Assembly: GCA_017467965.1 (NCBI GenBank)
Contig: JAFUJZ010000020.1
Span: 1-9,445, forward strand
Length of the DNA stretch: 9,445 bases
Direction: 5' to 3'
From: Clostridia bacterium
GTDB taxonomy: Bacteria; Bacillota_A; Clostridia; UMGS1883
The stretch's first letter is position 1. Each line of letters opens with the position of its first letter. The notes under the pieces are model-generated. The model saw only the letters and a program-made list of their open reading frames with translations. It searched no databases and was not told where the DNA came from. Made by a program: the position numbers and the translations under genes. Shown piece by piece: positions 1 through 5,542 of the stretch.

Positions 1-1176
1 AAGCCCCATGCAAACATTGGTACAATTGGTCACGTTGACCATGGTAAGACTTCTCTTACTGCTGCAATCACAAAGGTTCTCGGTATGAAGGGCCAGGCTG
101 CTTTCACAGCTTACGATCAGATCGATAAGGCTCCCGAAGAAAAGGCAAGAGGTATCACGATCTCTACAGCTCACGTTGAGTACGAAACAGACAACCGTCA
201 CTACGCTCACGTTGACTGCCCCGGCAACGCCGACTACGTTAAGAACATGATTACAGGTGCTGCTCAGATGGACGGTGCTATCCTCGTAGTATCCGCTGCT
301 GACGGTCCCATGCCCCAGACAAGAGAACACATCCTTCTCTCCCGTCAGGTAGGCGTTCCCTACATCGTAGTATTCATGAACAAGAAGGACCAGGTTGACG
401 ACGATGAACTTCTCGAACTCGTTGAAATGGAAATCCGTGACCTTCTTAACGAATATGAATTCCCCGGTGATGATATTCCGATCGTTGCAGGTTCTGCTCT
501 CGTAGCTCTTGAATGCGAATCCACAGACATCAACGCTCCCGAATATGCACCCATCCTCGAACTCATGGCTAACGTTGATAGCTACATCCCCACACCTGAA
601 AGAGATACAGACAAGCCCTTCCTTATGCCTGTCGAAGACGTATTCACAATCACAGGTCGTGGTACAGTTGCTACAGGTCGTGTAGAACGTGGTACACTTC
701 ATGTTTCTGACGAAGTTGAAATCGTTGGTCTTGCTGACGAAGCACGTAAGGTTGTTGTTACAGGTATCGAAATGTTCCGTAAGCAGCTTGATGAAGCTGT
801 TGCTGGTTTCAACATCGGTGCTCTTCTTCGTGGTGTAAACCGTGACGAAATCGAACGTGGTCAGGTTCTTGCTAAGCCCGGTTCCATCAACCCCCACACA
901 AAGTTCAAGGGCGAAATCTACGTTCTTACAAAGGACGAAGGTGGCCGTCATACACCTTTCTTCACAAACTACCGTCCTCAGTTCTATTTCAGAACAACAG
1001 ACGTTACAGGTGTTATCAACCTTGAAGAAGGCGTTGAAATGTGCATGCCTGGCGATAACGCTCGTATCAATGTAGAACTTACAAAGCCCATCGCTATCGA
1101 ACAGGGTCTTCGTTTCGCTATCCGTGAAGGTGGTAGAACAGTAGGTTCCGGCGTTGTATCCGAAATCATTGAATAA
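1..1176 (+). CDS. tuf: Elongation factor Tu (5'-truncated by the window edge)
   Basis: EF-Tu is the translational GTPase that carries aminoacyl-tRNA to the ribosomal A site. The frame is open from base 1; the first codon corresponds to Lys9 of mature E. coli EF-Tu, so about nine codons lie outside. 391 codons are present. Visible motifs are the P-loop GHVDHGKT (codons 10-17), switch I with RGITI, G3 DCPG, G4 NKKD and G5 SAL, followed by the two beta-barrel domains and a standard C-terminus [13 protein letters not shown]. Two positions are odd. The residue after DCPG is Asn (AAC, 226-228) where the catalytic His84 is expected. The normally acidic residue in the AG(D/E)N motif of domain 2 is Phe (TTC, 808-810). 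All other GTPase motifs are intact and the frame is clean, so this is not a decayed copy. The gene usually closes the str operon after fusA, but upstream genes are not visible. Identity is certain; the consequence of the His-to-Asn change is inferred. Confidence 0.98.
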   Translation, partial: KPHANIGTIGHVDHGKTSLTAAITKVLGMKGQAAFTAYDQIDKAPEEKARGITISTAHVEYETDNRHYAHVDCPGNADYVKNMITGAAQMDGAILVVSAADGPMPQTREHILLSRQVGVPYIVVFMNKKDQVDDDELLELVEMEIRDLLNEYEFPGDDIPIVAGSALVALECESTDINAPEYAPILELMANVDSYIPTPERDTDKPFLMPVEDVFTITGRGTVATGRVERGTLHVSDEVEIVGLADEARKVVVTGIEMFRKQLDEAVAGFNIGALLRGVNRDEIERGQVLAKPGSINPHTKFKGEIYVLTKDEGGRHTPFFTNYRPQFYFRTTDVTGVINLEEGVEMCMPGDNARINVELTKPIAIEQGLRFAIREGGRTVGSGVVSEIIE

Positions 1177-1192
1177 TTAATTATTCACATAT

Positions 1193-1222
1193 AAAAAGGA
1201 CTGTCTTTGACAGTCCTTTTTT
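1193..1222 (+). terminator. Rho-independent terminator of tuf
   Basis: A perfect 13-bp stem has left arm AAAAAGGACTGTC at 1193-1205, loop TTT, and right arm at 1209-1221, running into a T tract at 1217-1222. It lies 16 bases after the tuf stop codon, so tuf is the last gene of its transcript. The A-rich left flank means it could also stop minus-strand transcription arriving from the regulator gene at 1389-1601. Confidence 0.93.
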
Positions 1223-1237
1223 GTGTTATTTATTTTC

Positions 1238-1265
1238 GGGCGATTCATGAATCCCCCCCCCTACG
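1238..1265. repeat. Palindromic repeat-like element with a C9 tract
   Basis: A perfect 12-bp palindrome GATTCATGAATC lies at 1242-1253. It is preceded by CGGGC and followed by nine consecutive C residues (1253-1261) and TACG. The arrangement GGGCGATTCATGAATC...CCCCTACG resembles the short dispersed palindromic elements seen between genes in Clostridia, in which the right arm normally reads GCCCC. Here that arm has been replaced or stretched into the homopolymer. Family assignment rests on recollection of such elements, since no second copy is present in the window. The rest of 1223-1388 holds nothing I can assign beyond a weak 6-bp hairpin at 1295-1321. Confidence 0.4.
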
Positions 1266-1388
1266 ATGTGAGACAAAATTTCTTTTCTGTCTTTGGTGCA
1301 GATTGTTACAAAATATGCACCGAGAGTTGAGTAGTAAAAATTTTTTAAACGCGTGGGTTTGCGGCTTGGTAAATCCATATTGTCCCCT

Positions 1389-1601
1389 TTATTTTTTAGG
1401 ATAGGGAGTTTTTATGTCTGTAAGTTCTAATATATAATCAGTTGATACATTATAGTATTTTGCTAATGCAATTAAAACATCGGTGGGTAACTGTCTTTGT
1501 CCGTTTTCGTATTGGGAATATGTGTTTTGTTTAATGTGCAAATAATCTGCCAGTTCGCTTTGCTTCAAGTCTAAATCTTCTCTTAAATCTTTTAATCTCA
1601 T
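1389..1601 (-). CDS. Small XRE/Cro-CI family helix-turn-helix regulator
   Basis: This is a predicted DNA-binding transcriptional regulator of 70 residues, consisting of little more than one HTH_3 domain. The helix-turn-helix spans about residues 13-38, with the typical KQSELADYLHIKQNTYSQYENGQRQ pattern split over two helices. It is followed by LPTDVLIALAKYYNVSTDYILELTD, the classic end of this domain. I chose the ATG at 1599-1601 because an AGGAG site (minus strand, 1609-1613) sits 7 bases ahead. An in-frame upstream ATG at 1661 would add 20 residues of non-conserved sequence and run through the palindromic operator, so it is unlikely. It is a single-gene unit whose upstream DNA carries palindromic half-sites, suggesting autoregulation. 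No toxin, phage or plasmid gene is adjacent, so its regulon is unknown. I see no clear terminator before the tuf terminator. Confidence 0.85.
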   Translation of the reverse strand: MRLKDLREDLDLKQSELADYLHIKQNTYSQYENGQRQLPTDVLIALAKYYNVSTDYILELTDIKTPYPKK

Positions 1602-1627
1602 AATATCACTCCTGCAATTATTATAAG

Positions 1628-1669
1628 ATATCTCGATATGAGATATTGACATGTATCTCAAAATGTGAT
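1628..1669. promoter_or_regulatory. Candidate operator array of the XRE regulator
   Basis: Four related half-sites alternate in orientation within 42 bases. They are ATATCTC (1628-1634) and GAGATAT (1640-1646) as a perfect inverted repeat with a 5-base spacer, then ATCTCA (1655-1660) and TGTGAT (1664-1669) as an imperfect inverted repeat with a 3-base spacer. TGAGATA (1639-1645) and TATCTCA (1654-1660) also pair across the two sites. The array ends 26 bases upstream of the regulator's ATG, where its promoter must lie, so binding would probably repress the regulator itself. Assignment to this protein is inference from position and symmetry. Confidence 0.6.
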
Positions 1670-1732
1670 GTATTAAAAACGAGCCACGGCTTCATGTTGC
1701 GACACAGTAATAGAAACATGCCAAAGGAAGGC

Positions 1733-1772
1733 AAAAAAATCCCTCAACGACATGAATTCGTTGAGGGATTTT
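1733..1772 (-). terminator. Terminator of the lipoprotein gene, possibly bidirectional
   Basis: A perfect 15-bp stem (1736-1750 with 1758-1772; core TCCCTCAACGA) has a 7-base loop. Read on the minus strand, the stem starts 4 bases after the lipoprotein stop codon and is followed by a seven-T run (complement of A at 1733-1739). On the plus strand the trailing sequence TTTTCCTTTT is a weaker but usable T tract. Confidence 0.9.
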
Positions 1773-1776
1773 CCTT

Positions 1777-2337
1777 TTAAGCGTTAATCATATCAAGATT
1801 TGGGAAAATGCCGTATACAAGGGCATTATTTGATGCAATATTCCATGTGCCGTCGGTGTAGGTGAGGGTTAATGTAACTGTATCGCTTTTTATGGAGGTT
1901 GTTGCACCTGCGTTTATATTTGCATAGAACGAGTTGACAAGGTCTGCCTCCGGGTCAATAGCTGTATCGATAAGATATGCTTCGTAAAGCATGTTCATGT
2001 CCGGTGCATCTATAACTACATCACATGAAAATGTATTGTCAGAGATTTCTACCGGCACGTCAAATGTGTAAGTAACACTTTGCGCCTGATAAGATGCTTT
2101 TAAAAGAGACTTAAGGTCAACCCCGAGAAGTGTATATGACGAGAGGGCAAGGTCTTCACGTGCTATGTACTCACTCATTTGTGTGTAGGATGAGAAAAAT
2201 TCTGTCAGATATTCATTGGCGTGAGCAGGACCGATTTCATTTGATACGGGTGCGTTGGGTGTGCCTGCAGGCTTTGTGCATGCCGCAAAAGAAAAAATAC
2301 ATATTATAATTAATACTAATGCTATAAACTTTTTCAT
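1777..2337 (-). CDS. Small predicted lipoprotein of unknown function
   Basis: This is a 186-residue exported protein anchored to the outer face of the membrane by lipid. The N-terminus is a type II signal peptide: MKK, a hydrophobic core to residue 17, and a lipobox ending at Cys20 (FAAC). A short Pro/Thr/Asn linker follows to about residue 36. The remaining 150 residues form one soluble domain. Its first half is helical-looking, and its second half has alternating beta-strand pattern ending TVTLTLTYTDGTWNIA, the strand-turn-strand end common to NTF2-like lipoprotein domains of Clostridia. That fold is inference, and I do not recognise a named family with confidence. The start is supported by AGGAG (minus, 2346-2350) 8 bases upstream and by the signal peptide itself. 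The gene has its own promoter and terminator and is therefore monocistronic. No neighbour hints at its role. Confidence 0.85.
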   Translation of the reverse strand: MKKFIALVLIIICIFSFAACTKPAGTPNAPVSNEIGPAHANEYLTEFFSSYTQMSEYIAREDLALSSYTLLGVDLKSLLKASYQAQSVTYTFDVPVEISDNTFSCDVVIDAPDMNMLYEAYLIDTAIDPEADLVNSFYANINAGATTSIKSDTVTLTLTYTDGTWNIASNNALVYGIFPNLDMINA

Positions 2338-2369
2338 ACAAAAAACTCCTATGACTAAACAGTAATATC

Positions 2370-2398
2370 ATTATACGACAAAAAGTAGCGGAATTCAA
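2370..2398 (-). promoter_or_regulatory. Sigma-A promoter of the lipoprotein gene
   Basis: On the minus strand, TTGAAT (complement of 2393-2398) and TATAAT (complement of 2370-2375) are separated by exactly 17 bases. The predicted start point lies about 25 bases upstream of the ATG, leaving room for the AGGAG site. Confidence 0.8.
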
Positions 2399-2457
2399 TA
2401 CAAATTAAATGCAACTTTTTTGAATTTTTTGTGTCTATACAAGTAGATAGTAACAGA

Positions 2458-2486
2458 TTGACAAGGAATATGAACAAATATATAAT
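2458..2486 (+). promoter_or_regulatory. Perfect consensus sigma-A promoter of the YcxB-like pair
   Basis: TTGACA (2458-2463), a 17-base spacer and TATAAT (2481-2486) match the housekeeping consensus at all twelve positions. T-rich runs at 2415-2430 could act as an UP element. Transcription would start near 2493, on the AGGAAGGG ribosome binding site (2493-2500), giving an untranslated leader of only about 17 bases. A promoter this strong is normally kept in check by a repressor. A weak symmetric sequence, CTAT...ATAG at 2435-2450, lies just upstream of the -35 but is not convincing. Confidence 0.9.
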
Positions 2487-2509
2487 TTTACTAGGAAGGG
2501 AATGGGAAA

Positions 2510-2989
2510 ATGGAACCTTTATTTGAAACTAAAACAATAATGACATGGGAAGAATACAAAAAAATGTCAGATTATGACTACAAAATAATGTTCCGCACAG
2601 AGTTAGTTTGTGGAATAATATTTTTATTTAGTGGGATAGGCATAATGCTGCTAGGGGAGTGTATTAACGGGATACTTGTGGGTGTTATAGGAGTTTTATA
2701 TATTCTGATGGGGATTTATGGAAAGTTTATAATGCCTAAAAAACAATACAGTATAGGCTGTGACAATTACGGCAATGAGATAACAGTGAGCTTTTATGAC
2801 AATAGTCTTACCGTGTCTTATGAAACATGGTCTTTAAATGTTGGATATGGTGAAATTGCAAAAATTGCAGAAACTGATACTAATTTTTACATATACAAAT
2901 CTAAGCACGTCATAGTTGCAAATGTGTTGAAAGAGAATTGTACGGAAGATCTTATTTGGTTTTTAAGGGGGAAGAAATATGAACACTAA
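2510..2989 (+). CDS. YcxB-like membrane protein, first of a tandem pair
   Basis: This 159-residue membrane protein of unknown biochemical function has the layout of the YcxB-like family: a short N-terminal cytoplasmic segment, a hairpin of two membrane helices (about residues 31-49 and 52-75), and a C-terminal beta-rich cytoplasmic domain. The domain ends with the family-like block IAKIAETDTNFYIYKSKHVIVANVLKEN, split here by position as residues 116-143, then a short helix. The start ATG at 2510 has AGGAAGGG 9 bases ahead. Its last 11 bases overlap the start of the next gene, which is a diverged copy with the same layout, so the two are translated from one message and may form a hetero-oligomer. 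Base composition is clearly more AT-rich than tuf, hflX or the topoisomerase gene, which fits an acquired or fast-evolving module. Family call is from pattern recognition, not a search. Confidence 0.75.
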   Translation: MEPLFETKTIMTWEEYKKMSDYDYKIMFRTELVCGIIFLFSGIGIMLLGECINGILVGVIGVLYILMGIYGKFIMPKKQYSIGCDNYGNEITVSFYDNSLTVSYETWSLNVGYGEIAKIAETDTNFYIYKSKHVIVANVLKENCTEDLIWFLRGKKYEH

Positions 2990-3452
2990 TGAAAAACTCT
3001 CCACAACCACGGAAATAACATTTGGAGAATATGTTAAATATGCTTTTGCGGTTGGCAAATATGACAAAGTCACCCCTTTATTCTTGCTGTTGATAGGAAT
3101 AACATATGTTATATTTGCAGGAAGATTACTCGGAGCTGTGGTTGGTATTGTAGCAGGGGTTTTGTTCATAGTATTGCTTGCATGGGGATTCTTCTCCAAA
3201 TTGAAAGAAATGTATGCTATGGACAAAACAATCACAGAAAAAAGAGTGTTTTGGTTTTCGCCCGATAAGATAGAAATGAAGACTGTGGGCGGAGAGGTTG
3301 TTGCGGAGTTCCCGAAAGCTGATATAAAAGAGGTGCGTGAAACAAGAAGTAATTTTTATATTATAACCTTTAGCAGAAAAGGGATAATTGTCATCAAGAA
3401 AAACTGCACTCCCGAATTAATTGAATTTATAAGAACATTAAAAAAAGACTGA
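2979..3452 (+). CDS. YcxB-like membrane protein, second of a tandem pair
   Basis: This 157-residue paralogue of the preceding gene shares a TFGEYVKYA-type amphipathic N-terminus (compare TWEEYKKMS), two membrane helices at about residues 31-47 and 49-73, and a C-terminal YcxB-like domain. The best-aligned block is IKEVRETRSNFYI, followed by KKNCTPELIEFIRTLKK, against IAKIAETDTNFYI and KENCTEDLIWFLRGKK in the first copy. The start ATG lies inside the upstream gene with AAGGGGGA (2965-2972) 6 bases before it, a strong site giving efficient translation coupled to the first gene. The final codons AAA AAA GAC TGA form the left arm of a terminator shared with the convergent yigZ-like gene. Function is unknown; a membrane sensor or envelope-stress role would be guesswork. 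Confidence 0.75.
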   Translation: MNTNEKLSTTTEITFGEYVKYAFAVGKYDKVTPLFLLLIGITYVIFAGRLLGAVVGIVAGVLFIVLLAWGFFSKLKEMYAMDKTITEKRVFWFSPDKIEMKTVGGEVVAEFPKADIKEVRETRSNFYIITFSRKGIIVIKKNCTPELIEFIRTLKKD

Positions 3453-3469
3453 ATTTTCAGTCTTTTTTT
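3440..3469. terminator. Shared bidirectional terminator overlapping two stop codons
   Basis: A perfect 14-bp inverted repeat (AAAAAAAGACTGAA at 3440-3453, mirrored at 3456-3469) has A7 on the left and T7 on the right, so each strand presents a stem followed by a seven-T tract. The plus-strand stop TGA (3450-3452) and the minus-strand stop TGA (complement of 3457-3459) both lie inside the stem. Only four bases separate the two genes. Confidence 0.93.
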
Positions 3470-4095
3470 AGTGGGTTATCGATATATTCTGTTGCGGTAA
3501 TGACAGGCTTTATACTGCCTGCGGTTTTATTTTCAATCATTTTTTCAAAACGGGTTGCGTCGGGCTTTTTAACATAAACGATAAATTCCACATTATCGGT
3601 AAAGATAGTGTCCTTTAATATATATTCTCCGTCTTCCACTATTGCATACTGCAAACTGCCCATGGCGGAATAATCGCACTTAACGCTATAGATATTGCAA
3701 AAAAGCTTTTCAATCCTTTCTGCAGCATCCAAGCCTACCTGTGCGCCCTTTGTATATGCACGTACCAATCCACCTGTGCCTAAGAGCGTACCGCCGAAAT
3801 AACGCGTTACAACAACGCATACATCGGTTAATTCCTCTTTTCGTAAAACGTCAAGTATAGGCATACCTGCCGTACCTGCAGGCTCTCCGTCGTCACTATA
3901 TCGCATTATGTTATTGTCACGCACTATATATGCGTAGCAGTTGTGGGTTGCATCGTAATGCTTCTTGCGGACTGCGTTGATGAATTCTATTGCCTCGTCC
4001 TCATTTACAACAGGCTTTACATAGCCTATAAAGCGGGACTTTTTGTCAACAAATTCATCGTATGCACCCTTTTTTACGGTTTTGTAATTGTTCAT
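3457..4095 (-). CDS. yigZ: YigZ/IMPACT family protein (UPF0029 plus DUF1949)
   Basis: This 212-residue cytoplasmic protein belongs to the IMPACT/YigZ family, whose eukaryotic members act in translation control. The bacterial members are structurally known but their role is not settled. The N-terminal UPF0029 domain (about 1-125) carries both signature blocks: YSDDGEPAGTAG at residues 66-77 and TRYFGGTLLGTGGLVRAY at 97-114. The C-terminal domain (about 135-205) fits DUF1949, a ferredoxin-like fold. Length matches the family. I chose the ATG at 4093-4095 because AAAGGA (minus, 4105-4110) then sits 9 bases upstream and the start overlaps the hflX stop as ATGA. The in-frame ATG at 4104 would abut that site with no spacing. 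Linkage to hflX, a ribosome-rescue GTPase, agrees with a translation-related role. Its last residues LKKD are encoded by the shared terminator. Confidence 0.93.
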   Translation of the reverse strand: MNNYKTVKKGAYDEFVDKKSRFIGYVKPVVNEDEAIEFINAVRKKHYDATHNCYAYIVRDNNIMRYSDDGEPAGTAGMPILDVLRKEELTDVCVVVTRYFGGTLLGTGGLVRAYTKGAQVGLDAAERIEKLFCNIYSVKCDYSAMGSLQYAIVEDGEYILKDTIFTDNVEFIVYVKKPDATRFEKMIENKTAGSIKPVITATEYIDNPLKKD

Positions 4096-5357
4096 AATAT
4101 CCATTCCTTTAATTTTGCCTGGAGTATTTCGTCGGCAAGTAAATCCACCTTAATACCCGTGTCGGTGTATTCCTCCGAATAGATAACCTCGCCGTCGTGG
4201 AGGCGTGCCGCAACACCCGAGTCAGAATAAGGTATTAAAACCTCAATCCTTTTCTTCTTGCCAGGAAGTGCGTCGGAAATTTTGTCGATAAGCGCATCTA
4301 AGCCTTCGCCTGTAAGGGTGCTTATCGAAACATAGTCGTTATATCTGCCCTCGGGTCTGGGGGACAGAGGGGGTGCAACATCGCACTTGTTGAATACTGC
4401 AATAACACTTTCTGCCTTGCAGTTAAGCTCACTTATAAGCGAATCAACAACCCTTATATTCTGGCACATGTTATTATCAGCGGAGTCGATAACATGCAAT
4501 ATTACATCAGCCTCGATTGTTTCCTCCAAGGTTGAACGGAATGCTTTGACTAAATGGTGAGGGAGCTTTCTGATAAAACCAACCGTGTCAACGAGCATAA
4601 CACTTCTGCCGTCGGGGAGGGTGATGCTTCTTGCGGTGGGGTCAAGTGTGGCAAAAAGCTGGTTTGCCGCATATACTTCTTCTGATTGGGTTAATGCGTT
4701 TAAAAGCGAGGATTTACCCGCGTTGGTGTAACCTGCCAAAGTGCAGGTCAAAACCCCGTCCTTTTCACGGCGTGAACGAAGGAGAGTTCTGTGACGCTCA
4801 ATATCACGAAGCTCGTCTTCCAGTGCCTCAATACGGCGGCGTATGTGACGCTTGTCGCTCTCTAACTTTGTTTCACCGGGGCCTCGTGTACCAATGCCGC
4901 CACCAAGACGGGAAAGGGCAGTACCCATACCCGTTAATCGGGGCAGGCGATACTTTAATTGTGCAAGCTCAACCTGCAGCTTACCCTCACGACTTCTGGC
5001 GCGCAGGGCAAAAATATCAAGAATAAGCGTACTGCGGTCTATGACTCTTACGCCCACAATATCTTCAATATTACGTGTTTGTATACCTGTTAATTCATCG
5101 TCAAAAATAATGAGGTCAGCCTCGAGTGTTTCAGCGGCATTTTTAAGCTCCTCAAGCTTGCCCTCGCCGAGATAAGCCTTTGTCTCGGGCTTGTCCTTAT
5201 TTTGCACCAAAGTGCCTACAACAAGGGCGCCTGCAGTTTTGGCAAGCTCTGCAAGCTCAGTCATGGACTCATCTGTTGTATCATTTAAAACATCCAAGCT
5301 GCCAGTATGAACACCGCACAGAATGGCACGTGTAATTTTTTCGCTTGTTTCGGTCAT
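4092..5357 (-). CDS. hflX: GTPase HflX, ribosome-associated
   Basis: HflX is a conserved GTPase that binds the 50S subunit and splits stalled ribosomes under stress. This copy has about 421 residues, close to the usual length. The N-terminal HflX domain covers about 1-160, followed by the signature LSRLGGGIGTRGPGETKLE region and a charged coiled-coil linker. The GTPase domain shows G1 GYTNAGKSS (209-217), switch I with FATLDPT, G3 DTVGF (257-261) and G4 NKCD (323-326), plus a STLTGEG G5 region. A C-terminal domain of about 55 residues follows. Possible starts are TTG at 5366, ATG at 5363 and ATG at 5357; I prefer 5357 because AAAGG (minus, 5367-5371) is then 9 bases away instead of 3 or 0. 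The gene heads a two-gene operon with yigZ, joined by an ATGA overlap, and has its own promoter. All catalytic motifs are intact. Confidence 0.96.
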   Translation of the reverse strand: MTETSEKITRAILCGVHTGSLDVLNDTTDESMTELAELAKTAGALVVGTLVQNKDKPETKAYLGEGKLEELKNAAETLEADLIIFDDELTGIQTRNIEDIVGVRVIDRSTLILDIFALRARSREGKLQVELAQLKYRLPRLTGMGTALSRLGGGIGTRGPGETKLESDKRHIRRRIEALEDELRDIERHRTLLRSRREKDGVLTCTLAGYTNAGKSSLLNALTQSEEVYAANQLFATLDPTARSITLPDGRSVMLVDTVGFIRKLPHHLVKAFRSTLEETIEADVILHVIDSADNNMCQNIRVVDSLISELNCKAESVIAVFNKCDVAPPLSPRPEGRYNDYVSISTLTGEGLDALIDKISDALPGKKKRIEVLIPYSDSGVAARLHDGEVIYSEEYTDTGIKVDLLADEILQAKLKEWIL

Positions 5358-5384
5358 TGTCATCAACCTTTCTGTAATGATATT

Positions 5385-5413
5385 ATTATACCCGTACTCT
5401 TATATTTTTGCAA
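5385..5413 (-). promoter_or_regulatory. Sigma-A promoter of the hflX-yigZ operon
   Basis: On the minus strand TTGCAA (complement of 5408-5413) and TATAAT (complement of 5385-5390) are 17 bases apart. The start point would be near 5378, about 21 bases before the chosen ATG. It is divergent from the VanW-protein promoter, with 48 bases between the two -35 boxes. Confidence 0.7.
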
Positions 5414-5461
5414 GAAAAACAGGAAAATATTACAATTTGACGACATTTGGACGTAAAAATG

Positions 5462-5489
5462 TTGATAAAAAACATAAATGTGCTATAAT
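5462..5489 (+). promoter_or_regulatory. Sigma-A promoter of the vanW-like/topoisomerase unit
   Basis: TTGATA (5462-5467), a 16-base spacer and TATAAT (5484-5489) are present with an extended -10 TGC immediately upstream (5481-5483). Small inverted repeats overlap it: ACATTT...AAATGT (5443-5462) and ACATAAATGT (5472-5481), the latter inside the spacer. They could be operator half-sites but may be chance in AT-rich DNA. The predicted leader is about 47 bases. Confidence 0.75.
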
Positions 5490-5542
5490 AATATAGATTA
5501 CGTGTAAAATCAATTGAATTCATCCTGAAAGGGTTGGTTTGT

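Noticed and set aside
1295..1321. Hairpin GGTGCA...TGCACC as a possible RNA element
   Set aside because: Only 6 bp with a 15-base loop, no T tract and no promoter close by; likely chance.
1207..1404. Open frame of 65 codons on the plus strand between tuf and the regulator
   Set aside because: It starts inside the tuf terminator, has no ribosome binding site, reads through the C9 palindromic element, and has cysteine-rich low-complexity translation unlike any family.
1599..1661. Longer N-terminus (90 residues) for the XRE regulator
   Set aside because: The added residues are encoded by the palindromic operator region and have no family support, while the internal ATG at 1601 has a good AGGAG site.
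1694..1780. 28-codon frame MLRHSNRNMPKEG... as a microprotein
   Set aside because: No ribosome binding site precedes it and its second half is the terminator stem of the lipoprotein gene; a non-coding RNA is the more likely reading if it is transcribed.
4351..4382. Pro/Arg-rich linker PPLSPRPEGR in HflX, considered as a repeat element inserted in the gene
   Set aside because: The distance from the NKCD motif to the G5 region is about normal for HflX, so nothing appears inserted.
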